DNA of 64,000 bases from Pseudosulfitobacter koreensis (GCF_024733015.1 NZ_JANKJG010000001.1:124001-188000), one strand, 5' to 3'. Shown: positions 7,556 through 16,804, numbered from the stretch's first letter. A program made the numbers and translations. The notes: generated by a model not told the origin, from the sequence alone.

Positions 7556-8530
7556 TCAGAGCGTCAGGATTGTGCTGCCCGTCGTCTTGCGCGCTTCGAG
7601 CGCGCGGTGTGCTTCGGCCACGTCCCCAAGGGCAAAGCGCTGGTCGATGCGGATATCCACGTCGCCCGACAGCACCTTGTCGAAGAGGTGCTGCGCCATC
7701 TTCTGACAGGTCTCGTGGTCGCCGATGTGGGTGAACAGCGTCGGGCGGGTGATCTTCAGCGATCCCTTGGGGCCAAGAATGCCCAGATTGACGGGCGGCA
7801 CCGGGCCGGATGCGTTGCCGAAGGATATCATCATGCCCAAGGGCTTGAGGCAATCGAGCGAGCCGTCGAACGTGTCCTTGCCGACGGCATCCATGACTGC
7901 ATCGACGCCCTTGCCATCCGTCAGTTCGCGCACCTGCGCCACCCAGTCCTGCGTGCGGTAGTTGATGCAATGTGCAGCGCCATGTTCCAGCGCGAGGGCG
8001 CATTTCTCGTCCGTGCCGGCGGTGCCGATCAGCTTGATCCCTTCGGAGCGGGCCCATTGACAGGCGATCAGCCCGACGCCACCGGCGGCGGCGTGAAAGA
8101 GCACCGTGTCGTTCATCTGCAGCGGCGTGGTGCGGTGCAGGAGATACTGCACCGTCATGCCCTTGAGCATCATCGCGGCACCCTGTTCGAAACTGATGTC
8201 GTCCGGCAGCGGGCAGACCTGTGCGGCGGGCATCACCCGTGCTTCGCAATAGGCGCCGGGGGGCTGGGCGGCATAGGCGGCACGGTCGCCGACTTTCAGA
8301 TGGGTCACGCCCTCGCCGACCGCCTCGATTATACCGGCGGCCTCCATCCCTAGGGCGTGGGGCAGTTTCATCGGGTAGAGCCCGGTGCGCTGGTAGACGT
8401 CGATGAAGTTCAGGCCCACGGCCTTGTGCGCGATGCGGATTTCGCCCGGTCCGGGATCGCCCACGGGACGGTCTTCGAGTACGAAGTTCTCCGGCCCTCC
8501 GGCCTCCTTGATGAGTGCGGTCAATGCCAT
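7556..8530 (-). CDS. Quinone oxidoreductase (zeta-crystallin/Qor type)
   Basis: A 324-residue medium-chain dehydrogenase/reductase without the structural-zinc cysteine cluster, as in NADPH:quinone reductase. The N-terminal GroES-like domain carries NFIDVYQRTGLYP and LGMEAAG. The Rossmann part has AAAGGVGLIACQWA, the NADPH-binding loop. The likely role is one-electron reduction of quinones or reduction of enones under oxidative stress, in the cytoplasm. AAGGAG lies 9 bases upstream of the ATG. The gene follows a second MDR enzyme by 12 bases and probably shares its transcript, which begins at COQ9. Substrate is unknown. Confidence 0.9.
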   Translation of the reverse strand: MALTALIKEAGGPENFVLEDRPVGDPGPGEIRIAHKAVGLNFIDVYQRTGLYPMKLPHALGMEAAGIIEAVGEGVTHLKVGDRAAYAAQPPGAYCEARVMPAAQVCPLPDDISFEQGAAMMLKGMTVQYLLHRTTPLQMNDTVLFHAAAGGVGLIACQWARSEGIKLIGTAGTDEKCALALEHGAAHCINYRTQDWVAQVRELTDGKGVDAVMDAVGKDTFDGSLDCLKPLGMMISFGNASGPVPPVNLGILGPKGSLKITRPTLFTHIGDHETCQKMAQHLFDKVLSGDVDIRIDQRFALGDVAEAHRALEARKTTGSTILTL

Positions 8531-8542
8531 GTTGCGGTCTCC

Positions 8543-9532
8543 TTATGCGCCACCGATTTCCAGAACGATCTTGCCGATATGTGTGCTGCCTTCCATGCGG
8601 GCATGGGCATCGCTGGCCTTCTCGAAGGCGAACGTGCTGTCCATCACCGGGGCGATCTTACCTGCCGACAGCAACGGCCAGACCGCTTCGCGCAGGTCCT
8701 GGGCGATGCGTGCCTTGGCCAGATCGCTTTGCGGGCGCAAGGTGCTGCCGGTCATCGTCAGGCGGCGGGCCATCAGTTGGACAAAGTTCATCTCGACCTT
8801 GGGCCCTTGCAGAAACGCGATCTGCACGAGGCGGCCATCGTCCGCCAGCGCCGAGAAGTTGCGCGGGATGTAATCGCCGCCGACCATGTCGAGGATCAGA
8901 TCGGCACCGCCGAGGTCCTTCATCACCTCGACAAAATCCTCGGTCTTGTAGTTGATCGCACGTTCCGCGCCCAGATCGACGCAGGCTGCGCATTTCTCGT
9001 CCGATCCGGCGGTGACGAAGACCCGCGCACCGAAGTGATTGGCCAGCTGGATCGCCGTCGTGCCGATGCCGCTGGACCCGCCGTGGATCAGGAACCGCTC
9101 GCCGCCCTTCAGGCCGCCACGGGTGAAGACGTTGGACCACACGGTAAAGAAGGTTTCGGGCAGGCAGGCGGCCTGTTTCATGTCCATGCCCTCGGGCACC
9201 GGCAGGCAGTGCGCCGCAGGCGTCGCCACGTATTCGGCATAGCCGCCGCCGGGCAGAAGGGCGCAGACCTTGTCGCCCACGGACCAGTCGCTGACGCCAG
9301 CGCCCACTTGGGTAATTTCGCCCGAGGCTTCGAGGCCGGGCAGGTCGCTGGCGGACTTGGGCGGGTTGTACATGCCCGCGCGCTGCAGCGCATCGGGGCG
9401 GTTGACGCCGGCAAAGGCAACCTTGATGACAACCTGACCGTGCCCTGCCTGCGGCATCGGGCGATCGGTGGGCTGCAACACTTCGGGCCCGCCGGGCTTG
9501 GTGATTTCGATCGCGCGCATGGTCTGGGTCAT
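8543..9532 (-). CDS. NAD(P)H quinone oxidoreductase, PIG3 family
   Basis: A 329-residue zinc-independent MDR enzyme of the TP53I3/PIG3 type. Visible signatures are GVNRPDALQRAGMYNPP, PGLEASGEI and the cofactor loop IHGGSSGIGTTAIQLA. PIG3 proteins reduce ortho-quinones with NADPH. The ATG is preceded by AGAGAGG. It lies 92 bases after COQ9 and 12 bases before the Qor paralogue. Two distinct MDR quinone reductases next to a ubiquinone-synthesis accessory gene suggest a shared theme of quinone handling; that is inference from order. Confidence 0.9.
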   Translation of the reverse strand: MTQTMRAIEITKPGGPEVLQPTDRPMPQAGHGQVVIKVAFAGVNRPDALQRAGMYNPPKSASDLPGLEASGEITQVGAGVSDWSVGDKVCALLPGGGYAEYVATPAAHCLPVPEGMDMKQAACLPETFFTVWSNVFTRGGLKGGERFLIHGGSSGIGTTAIQLANHFGARVFVTAGSDEKCAACVDLGAERAINYKTEDFVEVMKDLGGADLILDMVGGDYIPRNFSALADDGRLVQIAFLQGPKVEMNFVQLMARRLTMTGSTLRPQSDLAKARIAQDLREAVWPLLSAGKIAPVMDSTFAFEKASDAHARMEGSTHIGKIVLEIGGA

Positions 9533-9624
9533 AGGGGCCTCTCTGATGTCATTTGCACATGGCTAGCAGGCCGCGGGCGGCGACGGAACCACCGTGACGT
9601 TCTGGGCCCGTCCGGCACGCAGCG

Positions 9625-10311
9625 TCAGTTGCCGGGGCCGCTCCAGCGTCCGGGAAAGCCGGTCCGGTCTGCGGGACGTCGTATCGACTGTATCAGGCGG
9701 TTCGGCCCTGCCATCAGCTTGGACAGCACCGGATTGTCGCGCATCTGCGCCTTGGCCTTTTCGATCTGCATCACGTTGTCGATGCGACGGTCGAGGAAGG
9801 CCCAGGTCGCCTGGTGGCCCGTGCTGTCGTCGCCCAGCCAATAGAGCACGGTGGACCCGTAGACGCCCGAGAGCGTGGCGCGCTTGGTGTACCAGTTCAC
9901 ATCGTCCGAGGTATCGCCCAGCGCGGTCCAGATCGCATCGGCGGTGCCCCAGATCGCCTTGGCCCCATCTGCGGCATGGATCGGCAGCGCGAAGAGGGTG
10001 GTGGCGCGGCGCACCGCTTCCTTGTCCTCGACCGCTTCGAGACGAAAGCGCACGGCGGCGGCGATACGGTCGCGAAACCGCAGCGCGCTGAGGTCCTCGG
10101 ACTTGAGCCGTTCGATCATCGCCCGGTCACCCCTGGCATGAAAGGCCAGCGCCAGATCGACGGCACCGCGGGGGTAGTGCGCGCGGGCGACCGTCTTGTC
10201 CACGCCGCTGTCTGCGACCGCCGCGTCAAAGGCGCGGGCACTCCACCCATCGAAGGGCACGTGCAGGGCAATCGCCTGCAGCAGCCTGTCTTCCACGGTC
10301 AATTCTGTCAT
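9625..10311 (-). CDS. COQ9 family ubiquinone-synthesis protein
   Basis: A 228-residue protein of the COQ9 family, a TetR-like helical fold that binds lipid and assists the COQ7 hydroxylase in ubiquinone synthesis in mitochondria and alphaproteobacteria. The N-terminus (EDRLLQAIALHVPFDGW) resembles a TetR helix-turn-helix that has lost DNA binding. The conserved COQ9 core is seen in WGTADAIWTALGDTSDDVNWYTKRATLSGVYGSTVLYWL. The ATG has AAGGAG 8 bases upstream. It is first of three minus-strand genes followed by two quinone oxidoreductases. Confidence 0.9.
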   Translation of the reverse strand: MTELTVEDRLLQAIALHVPFDGWSARAFDAAVADSGVDKTVARAHYPRGAVDLALAFHARGDRAMIERLKSEDLSALRFRDRIAAAVRFRLEAVEDKEAVRRATTLFALPIHAADGAKAIWGTADAIWTALGDTSDDVNWYTKRATLSGVYGSTVLYWLGDDSTGHQATWAFLDRRIDNVMQIEKAKAQMRDNPVLSKLMAGPNRLIQSIRRPADRTGFPGRWSGPGN

Positions 10312-10396
10312 CTGGGGTCTCCTTCGAGGGTAAGCTTACAGGGACACCGGGCAGCAGGGAACCACTTTCCCTTGCCCGGTGTCGGCCTGGGCGGTG

Positions 10397-11887
10397 TCAT
10401 CCGCAGTTGATGAAGACGCGGCCATCGCCCTCGATCGTGCGACCACCAAGTTGGACCGCGCCGCCCGCAGGTGGCATCACGGCCAGCCCGTCGACGCCGC
10501 GCCGCTCCAGATCGAGCGCGCGGTAGGGCTGATCAAAGATGAACGCGGGATCGCCACCCAGCTCCACATAGCCGGTCCGGGGGGCACCGTTCAGACCGGT
10601 TTCGACCCGCAGGGAGCCTGTTCCGGCTTCGGTGATGTCGAAATCGGGACGGTTGCAATCGCCGCCTTTGACCGTCCAGCCACCGACCAGATAGGCGTGG
10701 GTCAGGGATTGATCGTCGTCGCCATTGCGCGGCGCGGTCACCTCGCGGATCTGGTCTACCGTGATGGTGGCGCGGCCTTCCATGCAGTACGATATGTCGG
10801 CGCGGTCACCGCGTATCTCGACGTATTCGCCTTTGGCCCCGTCAACGCCGTCGCCGGTCAGCGCGTAGCGCGCGCCTGACGGCGTCACCAGCAGCGGGCA
10901 TTCGGTCCCGGCGCGCACCCAGCCTTCGGCCTGGAAACCGCTTGCGTCATCGCCCGGCGGCGGTGCGACCTCGCGCAGGTCGTAGACGTCAACGGTGGTC
11001 AGGTCAGCGGCGCAATAGGCGGGGGCGCGGACACCCGAGATTTCCACGTATTCGCCAGTGGTGATCGGGGGGTTGTTGCCCGCAAGCGCATAACGGTCGC
11101 CATCGGGGGTCACCAGCTCGGGGCATTCCAGACCGGTTTCGACCCGTCCTTCCAGCGTCAGGCGCCGGGGCGTTTCGCGGGTGACGTCGAACGGATCGGA
11201 TTTATAGGTAACGCCCCGGTCGGTATCCACGACGAAGATAAAGCTCTCGCCCGGATCAGCCGCCTCGGGCAGAGGCACCTCGACGTTCAGGCGGCCCTCG
11301 TCGTCCGTCTGCGCCTGTCTCAAGGCGCTCCACTCTGCCGCGCGCGGCCCTGCGCCGATGGTCACGTAATCATTTGGGCGCAGGTTGCGCGCGCTGAGCG
11401 TCACGCTGCTGTCTTGCGTGCCTGAACTGGGCGAGATCATCACGCGAGCACTCGGGCGGTCATCAGGAACACCCAGAAGCTGACCGATGTCCAGATCGTC
11501 GGGGTCGAACTCGCCGTTCTCGGCGATCAGCTCGAAGACCGAGACGCCCAGGCGACGGGCGATGGTGTTCAGCGTGTCGCCCTGCTGCACCTCATATCGC
11601 TGCTGGCCGCTGCCTGCAGGGGTGCGGTCACCGCTGTCGGCGCTGGACACCAGCCGCAGCTCGGTCCCGACGGCGATGTCGCGCGGATTGTTCAACGTGG
11701 GGTTCAGGTCCATTATGCGGCTCAGCGACACGCGGCAGGCCTGCGAGATGCTGTAGAGCGTATCGCCACGCTCGATCTCGTAGCTTGCACCGCAGCGCGA
11801 TTGCGCGCCAGCGCCCTGTGCCGAGAGTGCAAAAAGACCTGCGAGAATGGCGGTCGTGGCGGTGAACTGGTTGCGTCGGAAATACAT
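10397..11887 (-). CDS. Secreted LysM-repeat envelope protein
   Basis: A 496-residue protein with a Sec signal peptide (about residues 1-29, ending AQGAGAQS) and two LysM peptidoglycan-binding modules: YEIERGDTLYSISQACRVS (about 36-80) and YEVQQGDTLNTIARRLGVS (about 98-143). The rest is beta-rich. It includes a possible Ig-like segment and two related units of about 90 residues, each holding a TECPLLVTPSGARYALTG or LECPELVTPDGDRYALAG motif. Their family I do not recognise. The start was moved 38 codons inward, where GAGGAGGG precedes the ATG and the signal peptide begins. It probably binds the cell wall from the periplasm. Confidence 0.82.
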   Translation of the reverse strand: MYFRRNQFTATTAILAGLFALSAQGAGAQSRCGASYEIERGDTLYSISQACRVSLSRIMDLNPTLNNPRDIAVGTELRLVSSADSGDRTPAGSGQQRYEVQQGDTLNTIARRLGVSVFELIAENGEFDPDDLDIGQLLGVPDDRPSARVMISPSSGTQDSSVTLSARNLRPNDYVTIGAGPRAAEWSALRQAQTDDEGRLNVEVPLPEAADPGESFIFVVDTDRGVTYKSDPFDVTRETPRRLTLEGRVETGLECPELVTPDGDRYALAGNNPPITTGEYVEISGVRAPAYCAADLTTVDVYDLREVAPPPGDDASGFQAEGWVRAGTECPLLVTPSGARYALTGDGVDGAKGEYVEIRGDRADISYCMEGRATITVDQIREVTAPRNGDDDQSLTHAYLVGGWTVKGGDCNRPDFDITEAGTGSLRVETGLNGAPRTGYVELGGDPAFIFDQPYRALDLERRGVDGLAVMPPAGGAVQLGGRTIEGDGRVFINCG

Positions 11888-12052
11888 GGAACCCTCCTCT
11901 TTCAATTCGAAGGTGTAACGATGCAACCTGCGGGCCTGTTCCATTGCAGAGGGCTTCGGGAGGGGCCGGACTGGACATGGCACTGCATGTTTGTTACACA
12001 CGCTGTTCCTGCAAATCCTTGCAACTCAACTTAGAAAGGTGGTGAAAACCAC

Positions 12053-12259
12053 ATGCAGGTTAGTGTTCGCGATAATAACGTCGATCAAGCGCTGCGCGCC
12101 CTGAAGAAGAAACTTCAGCGCGAGGGGGTGTTTCGTGAAATGAAGCTCAAGCAACAGTTCGAGAAACCCTCCGAGAAAAAAGCACGCGAGAAAGCCGAAG
12201 CGATCCGCCGTGCCCGCAAGCTGGCACGCAAGAAAGCTCAACGCGAAGGTATGATGTAA
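12053..12259 (+). CDS. rpsU: 30S ribosomal protein S21
   Basis: The 68-residue S21 is very basic, with [20 protein letters not shown] and an arginine/lysine-rich C-terminus ([15 protein letters not shown]). S21 sits near the 3' end of 16S rRNA on the platform of the small subunit and helps in translation initiation. AAAGGTGG precedes the ATG. The gene is monocistronic and ends in a strong terminator. Confidence 0.97.
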   Translation: MQVSVRDNNVDQALRALKKKLQREGVFREMKLKQQFEKPSEKKAREKAEAIRRARKLARKKAQREGMM

Positions 12260-12292
12260 GTCATTCCCGGCGTAAGCTGGTTCAAGTTTCGG

Positions 12293-12328
12293 ACCCCCGC
12301 ATGGCATAGCCTGCGGGGGTTTGTCGTT
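12293..12328 (+). terminator. Rho-independent terminator of rpsU
   Basis: A perfect 9-bp stem ACCCCCGCA/TGCGGGGGT with a 10-base loop, followed by TTGTCGTTT. It lies 33 bases after the rpsU stop and faces the end of the GMC oxidoreductase gene. Confidence 0.85.
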
Positions 12329-12343
12329 TCAGGGGGTCGCGAT

Positions 12344-13933
12344 TCAGCCTCGGGCGGTGGCCAGGATCATGTCGCTGGCCTTTTCCGCCATCATGATCGT
12401 CGGCGCGTTGGTGTTGCCGCTGGGGATCGCGGGCATCGCGCTGGCGTCCACCACGCGCAGGCCGCCGACGCCGCGCAGGCGCATCTGAGCGTCCAGCGGG
12501 GCATCGTCGCCGCCCATCCGCACGGTGCAGGTGGGGTGAAAGATCGTGGTGCCCACATCGCCCGCCGCCTGTGCCAGTTCGGCATCGGTCTGGGCCTGTG
12601 CGCCCGGTTTCATCTCTTCGGGCGCATAGCGTCGCATCGGGTCTTGGGCCATGATCGCGCGCACCTGCCGGATCGCATCGCGGGCCACCTGGCGGTCACC
12701 TTCGGTCGACAGGTAGTTGGGCGCGATCACAGGGGCCTGATGCGGATCGGCGGATGCAATCTGTATGGTACCACGGCTTTGCGGGCGCAGATTGCAGACG
12801 CTTGCGGTAATCGCCGGGAAATTATGCAACGGCTGCCCGAAAGCCTCGAGCGAGAGCGGCTGCACGTGATATTCAAGGTCCGCCGTCGCCAGATCGGGTC
12901 GCGACTTGCTGAAGGCACCGAGCTGGCTGGGGGCCATCGACATCGGGCCGCTGCGGCGCAGGGCGTATTCCATGCCGATCATCGCCTTGCCCCAGAGGCT
13001 GCTGGCCATCGTGTTCAGCGTCTTGGCGCGGGTCAGCCGCCAGGCGCAGCGCAGTTGCAGATGGTCCTGCAGGTTGGCCCCGATCTGCGGCGCGTCATGT
13101 ACGACGTCGATGCCGTGCTCTTGCAGCAGCGCCCCCGGCCCTAGCCCCGACAATTGCAGAATCTGCGGGCTGTTGACCGCACCTGCGCAGAGGATCACCT
13201 CGGCACCCGCCCGCGCCTGATGCGTTTCGCCCGCACGGCCGTATTCCACGCCCACCGCGTGCCCCTCTTCGATCAGGATGCGGCGGGTGTGCGCCTGCGT
13301 TTCGACCTTCAGCGTCTTGCCCGTGGCGGTGCGCAGGAACGCTTTGGCGGTGTTCATACGCCAGCCGCTCCGCTGGTTGACGCGGAAATAACCCACACCT
13401 TCGTTGTCGCCGGTGTTGAAATCGGTGACCTTGGGCAGGCCCCAGGCCGCTGCGGCCTCCATCCAGTCGTCCAGCAGGTCCCAGTGCAGGCGCTGGTTTT
13501 CCACCCGCCATTCGCCGCCCGAGCCGTGCATGTCCGAAGGGCCATCAACGTAATCCTCGGACTTGAGGAAGTAAGGCAGCACGTCGTCCCAGCCCCAGCC
13601 CGCAAGGCCCATCTGCCGCCAGCCGTCGTAATCCGCCGCCTGACCGCGCAGATACAACATGCCGTTGATCGAAGAACAGCCGCCCAGCACCTTGCCGCGC
13701 GGATAGAGCAGCGACCGCCCGTTCAGCCCGTCCACGGGTGCCGTGCGGTACATCCAGTCGGTGCGCGGATTGCCGATGCAATAAAGATAGCCCATCGGGA
13801 TGTGCACCCAGTGGTAATTGTCCTTGCCGCCCGCTTCAAGGACCAGCACGCGGTGGCCTGCGTCGCTCAGGCGTTTGGCCACGACACAGCCGGCGCTGCC
13901 TGCGCCGACGACGATGTAATCCCAGTTGCTCAT
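12344..13933 (-). CDS. GMC family flavin oxidoreductase (choline/alcohol dehydrogenase-like)
   Basis: A 529-residue glucose-methanol-choline oxidoreductase. The FAD-binding loop is VVGAGSAGCVVAKRL (residues 8-22) with the second signature GKVLGGCSSINGMLYLRG, and the C-terminus holds the catalytic-His region FHPTCTVRMG and SGNTNAPTIMMAEKASDMI. Such enzymes oxidise primary alcohols in the cytoplasm or at the membrane. Resemblance is to BetA-like and alkane-alcohol dehydrogenases, but the substrate cannot be fixed. The start ATG overlaps the stop of the Lrp-type regulator (ATGA), so the two are translationally coupled and the regulator likely controls this gene. GGGGAGAG is the ribosome-binding site. 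Confidence 0.88.
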   Translation of the reverse strand: MSNWDYIVVGAGSAGCVVAKRLSDAGHRVLVLEAGGKDNYHWVHIPMGYLYCIGNPRTDWMYRTAPVDGLNGRSLLYPRGKVLGGCSSINGMLYLRGQAADYDGWRQMGLAGWGWDDVLPYFLKSEDYVDGPSDMHGSGGEWRVENQRLHWDLLDDWMEAAAAWGLPKVTDFNTGDNEGVGYFRVNQRSGWRMNTAKAFLRTATGKTLKVETQAHTRRILIEEGHAVGVEYGRAGETHQARAGAEVILCAGAVNSPQILQLSGLGPGALLQEHGIDVVHDAPQIGANLQDHLQLRCAWRLTRAKTLNTMASSLWGKAMIGMEYALRRSGPMSMAPSQLGAFSKSRPDLATADLEYHVQPLSLEAFGQPLHNFPAITASVCNLRPQSRGTIQIASADPHQAPVIAPNYLSTEGDRQVARDAIRQVRAIMAQDPMRRYAPEEMKPGAQAQTDAELAQAAGDVGTTIFHPTCTVRMGGDDAPLDAQMRLRGVGGLRVVDASAMPAIPSGNTNAPTIMMAEKASDMILATARG

Positions 13934-14400
13934 TTCTCTCCCCAGACCGGCAAGGCCGTCGTCTTGAATACCGTGCGCAAGGCAAAGCTGGACTGCATCT
14001 GCGCCACACCGGGCAGACGCGCCAAGTGCTGACGGTGGATGCGGGCGAAGTCCTCGGTGTTTTCGGCCACGACCTTCAGAATGTAATCGGCGGTGCCTGC
14101 CATCAGATGGCATTCCAGCACGTCAGGAATGCGGCGCACCGCCTTTTCAAAGGCATCCAGCACCTCGTCGGCCTGCCCTTGCAAGGTGATCTCGACGAAG
14201 ACCGTGGTCGACACGCCCATCTTGCGCGCATCAAGCAAGGCGACATAATCCTTGATATACCCTTCGGTCTCTAACCGCTGCACCCGGCGGTGGCAGGCAG
14301 AGGCGCTGAGGTTCACCTGTTCGGACAGGTCGGCGTTGGACATACGCCCCTTGCGTTGCAGCGCCTCGAGAATACGCCGATCGGTCGCATCCACTGACAT
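13930..14400 (-). CDS. Lrp/AsnC family transcriptional regulator
   Basis: A 156-residue feast/famine regulator. The N-terminal helix-turn-helix spans about residues 5-50 (TDRRILEALQRKGRMSNADLSEQVNLSASACHRRVQRLE, written here as its start and end: TDRRILEALQ to HRRVQRLE). The C-terminal RAM ligand-binding domain covers 65-150. It diverges from ald, and Lrp proteins often control a neighbouring alanine dehydrogenase in response to an amino acid; this suggests an AldR-like role. The ATG at residue one has AAGGA 10 bases upstream. An ATG ten codons further upstream has none and overlaps the palindrome in the promoter. The gene overlaps the GMC oxidoreductase by four bases. Confidence 0.9.
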   Translation of the reverse strand: MSVDATDRRILEALQRKGRMSNADLSEQVNLSASACHRRVQRLETEGYIKDYVALLDARKMGVSTTVFVEITLQGQADEVLDAFEKAVRRIPDVLECHLMAGTADYILKVVAENTEDFARIHRQHLARLPGVAQMQSSFALRTVFKTTALPVWGEK

Positions 14401-14410
14401 TCGCGCATAT

Positions 14411-14430
14411 TCCTTCGAAGAATTCTTCAT
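14411..14430. promoter_or_regulatory. Candidate operator in the lrp-ald intergenic region
   Basis: GAAGAATTCTTC is a perfect 12-bp palindrome (14417-14428), flanked by TTC and AT. It lies just upstream of the lrp ribosome-binding site in the 141-bp divergent gap to ald. An almost identical palindrome stands upstream of dgcN. Binding by the Lrp-type product is a guess. Confidence 0.4.
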
Positions 14431-14541
14431 ATGACGCCAGACTATTCGAGGAATGGGGCAAAAGGCGAGGCCCCTTTCGTGGGTTCTTGCGCTGAATTCA
14501 GGGTAAAATATGTGCCATACTGCAACACGAAGGAATGGCAG

Positions 14542-15660
14542 ATGAAAATCGGATGTCCAACAGAGATCAAGCCACAGGAATTTCGCGTCGGGATCACCCC
14601 CAACGCCGCAAGAGAGGCCGTGACCCACGGGCACAGCGTGCTGATCCAGTCGGGTGCAGGCATCGGCGCAGGCTTTGAGGATGCGGATTACACCGCGGCG
14701 GGCGCGCAGATCGCCGGATCGGCCGCAGACGTGTTCGCCGCTGCCGACATGATCGTCAAGGTCAAGGAACCGCAGCCGGGCGAGCGCAAGATGCTGCGCG
14801 AGGGTCAGGTGCTGTTCACCTACCTGCACCTGGCACCGGACCCCGAGCAGACGCATGATCTGCTGGCCTCGGGTGCGACCTGCATCGCCTATGAAACCGT
14901 GACCGACCGTCAGGGCGGCCTGCCGCTGCTGGCCCCGATGTCCGAGGTCGCCGGACGGCTTGCCCCGCAGGTCGGCAGCTGGACGCTGCAAAAGGCCAAC
15001 GGCGGGCGCGGTGTGCTGATGGGTGGCGTGCCGGGCGTCAGCCCCGCCCGCGTTGTGGTGATCGGCGGCGGTGTCGTCGGCACCCATGCAGCACGGATCG
15101 CGGCAGGCATGGGCGCGGATGTGACTGTGCTGGACCGCTCGCTGCCCCGGATGCGCTATCTGGACGACACCTTTGGCGGTGTGTTCAAGACCAGCTATGC
15201 CAGTGCGGGCAACACCATCGAACTGGCGCGGGCCGCCGACATGATTATCGGTGCCGTGCTGGTTCCGGGGGCTGCCGCGCCCAAGCTTATCTCTAAGGCG
15301 CAACTGTCCGAGCTGAAACCGGGTGCCGTGCTGGTGGACGTGGCGATTGACCAAGGCGGCTGTTTCGAGACATCGAAGGCCACCACGCACCAGGACCCGA
15401 TCTATGACGTGGACGGGATCATGCATTACTGCGTGGCCAACATGCCGGGCGCGGTGGCGCGCACATCGACCATCGCACTGGGCAACGCGACAATGCCGTT
15501 CATGCTGGCGCTGGCGGACAAGGGTTGGAAAAAGGCCTGTGCCGACGATCCGCACCTGCTGGCGGGATTGAACGTGCACGCGGGCAAGCTGACCTATGCA
15601 GCCGTCGGTGAAGCGCTGGGGCTGGATGTGGTCACGCCACGGGATGCGCTGGACCTGTAA
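14542..15660 (+). CDS. ald: Alanine dehydrogenase
   Basis: A 372-residue NAD-dependent alanine dehydrogenase (L-alanine + NAD+ to pyruvate + ammonium + NADH). Visible motifs are MKIGCPTEIKPQEFRVGI at the N-terminus, the substrate site around EVAGRLAPQVG, the NAD-binding GGGVVGTHAARIA, and the end signature ATMPFMLALADKGW. AAGGA lies 7 bases before the ATG. In taurine-degrading Rhodobacteraceae, Ald regenerates pyruvate from the alanine made by Tpa, so this gene may serve the taurine module 24 kb away; its direct neighbour is an Lrp-type regulator. Length is typical. Confidence 0.96.
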   Translation: MKIGCPTEIKPQEFRVGITPNAAREAVTHGHSVLIQSGAGIGAGFEDADYTAAGAQIAGSAADVFAAADMIVKVKEPQPGERKMLREGQVLFTYLHLAPDPEQTHDLLASGATCIAYETVTDRQGGLPLLAPMSEVAGRLAPQVGSWTLQKANGGRGVLMGGVPGVSPARVVVIGGGVVGTHAARIAAGMGADVTVLDRSLPRMRYLDDTFGGVFKTSYASAGNTIELARAADMIIGAVLVPGAAAPKLISKAQLSELKPGAVLVDVAIDQGGCFETSKATTHQDPIYDVDGIMHYCVANMPGAVARTSTIALGNATMPFMLALADKGWKKACADDPHLLAGLNVHAGKLTYAAVGEALGLDVVTPRDALDL

Positions 15661-15700
15661 GCGTTGCAGGGGGCTCTGCCCCGCGGCGCATGCGCGCCTG

Positions 15701-15727
15701 CCCCGGAGTTTTTCGGGCAAGATGAAG
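15701..15727 (+). repeat. Dispersed intergenic repeat, copy C
   Basis: CCCCGGAGTTTTTCGGGCAAGATGAAG, between ald and the convergent mscL. A GC-rich hairpin (GGGGGCTCTGCCCC, 15669-15682) stands just before it. It matches copy D from GGAG onward without mismatch. Confidence 0.6.
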
Positions 15728-15776
15728 CGATGAGGCCCGCGCGGGAGGCAATCCGGCGCGGGCCTTCGTGTTTCGT

Positions 15777-16211
15777 TTATCGCTGTTTGGCCAGCTGATC
15801 GCGGATTTCCAGCAGCACGTCGAGTTGCGACGGGCCTGTGTGGACCTCGGGGGCGACGTCGTCGGGTTTGGTTGCCGCTGCCTTGACCCGGTTGACCATC
15901 TTGACCAGCATGAAGACCACGAAGGCGATGATCAGGAAATTGACCACGGCCATCAGGAACGAGCCATAGGCAAAGACCGAGGCCCCGGCTTCGCGGGCTG
16001 CTTCCAGCGATGCGCCCACAGGCACTTCGCCGGAAAGAACCGCATAGTTGTTGGTGAAATCGACGCCGCCGGTGAACACACCGATGATCGGGTTGATCAG
16101 ATCGCCCACCATGGAACTGACGATGGCGGTAAACGCGGCACCTACGATGATGCCCACGGCCATGTCCATGACATTGCCCTTGGCGATGAAATCCTTGAAT
16201 TCGTTCAGCAT
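15777..16211 (-). CDS. mscL: Large-conductance mechanosensitive channel
   Basis: A 144-residue MscL. The N-terminal helix and TM1 read [30 protein letters not shown] (start [10 protein letters not shown]), with the pore constriction in that segment. TM2 is [20 protein letters not shown], and the C-terminus is a charged bundle helix ([13 protein letters not shown]). The homopentameric inner-membrane channel opens on hypo-osmotic shock to release solutes. The start ATG has GAGGAA upstream; a longer frame of 19 extra codons lacks one. Convergent with ald. Confidence 0.95.
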   Translation of the reverse strand: MLNEFKDFIAKGNVMDMAVGIIVGAAFTAIVSSMVGDLINPIIGVFTGGVDFTNNYAVLSGEVPVGASLEAAREAGASVFAYGSFLMAVVNFLIIAFVVFMLVKMVNRVKAAATKPDDVAPEVHTGPSQLDVLLEIRDQLAKQR

Positions 16212-16326
16212 AACTGGTTCCTCGTAAATGATGGCGCGGTGATTCTTGTGTTGTGCGCCCACCTCCACCCGTTACCACAGCTTTGGTGGCCCGCCAGAGC
16301 AAATTGCGAAATTCGCGTGGGCCGGA

Positions 16327-16776
16327 TCAGCCCGGCAGGGTTCCGGTCAGCACGTAGCGCAGGATATCAACGACCTGCTGCGGCTCCTGCGCGACGGCCA
16401 GGGCCGCGGCGTCCACTTCTTTCAGCGCGTGGGCGTGATCGGGGCCGTGCAGCACGATCAGCGATTTGCCCAAGGCTGCGGCCTGCCCTGCATCGAAGGC
16501 GGCGTTCCACTGCTTATACTGGTCGCCAAAGCGCACCACGACGACGTCGGCATCTGCAATACCCTTGCGGGTGCGGATGGCGTTGATCATGGCGCCCTTG
16601 TGGTCGTGCCAGAACTTGTCCGGCTCGGCCCCGAGGATCTCCACGCCGCAATCGTCGCTGGCAGCGTGGTCGGTGACGGGGCCGTCGAAGGACACGTCCA
16701 GCCCCTGCGCGCCCGTGATGATCTGGTCGCGCCAGTCGGTGTGGATTTCACCGGACAGATAGACTTTCAACGTCAT
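16327..16776 (-). CDS. YtoQ family protein
   Basis: A 149-residue protein with the YtoQ hallmarks YLSGEIHTDWRDQI at the start, PVTDHAASDDCG, and a nucleoside 2-deoxyribosyltransferase-like pattern (DADVVVVRFGDQYKQWNAAFDAGQAAALGK). That pattern resembles enzymes that handle nucleosides, but no reaction is established for this family to my knowledge. It follows pheT by 28 bases on the same strand, so it is probably cotranscribed with it. Confidence 0.82.
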   Translation of the reverse strand: MTLKVYLSGEIHTDWRDQIITGAQGLDVSFDGPVTDHAASDDCGVEILGAEPDKFWHDHKGAMINAIRTRKGIADADVVVVRFGDQYKQWNAAFDAGQAAALGKSLIVLHGPDHAHALKEVDAAALAVAQEPQQVVDILRYVLTGTLPG

Positions 16777-16804
16777 CGCAATTCTCCTGTTCGGGCCGCG
16801 CGGA

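Noticed and set aside
14401..16302. Extension of the Lrp frame to 790 codons upstream through ald and mscL
   Set aside because: The extra part is antisense to ald and mscL. Lrp proteins have about 150 residues and the helix-turn-helix marks the true start.
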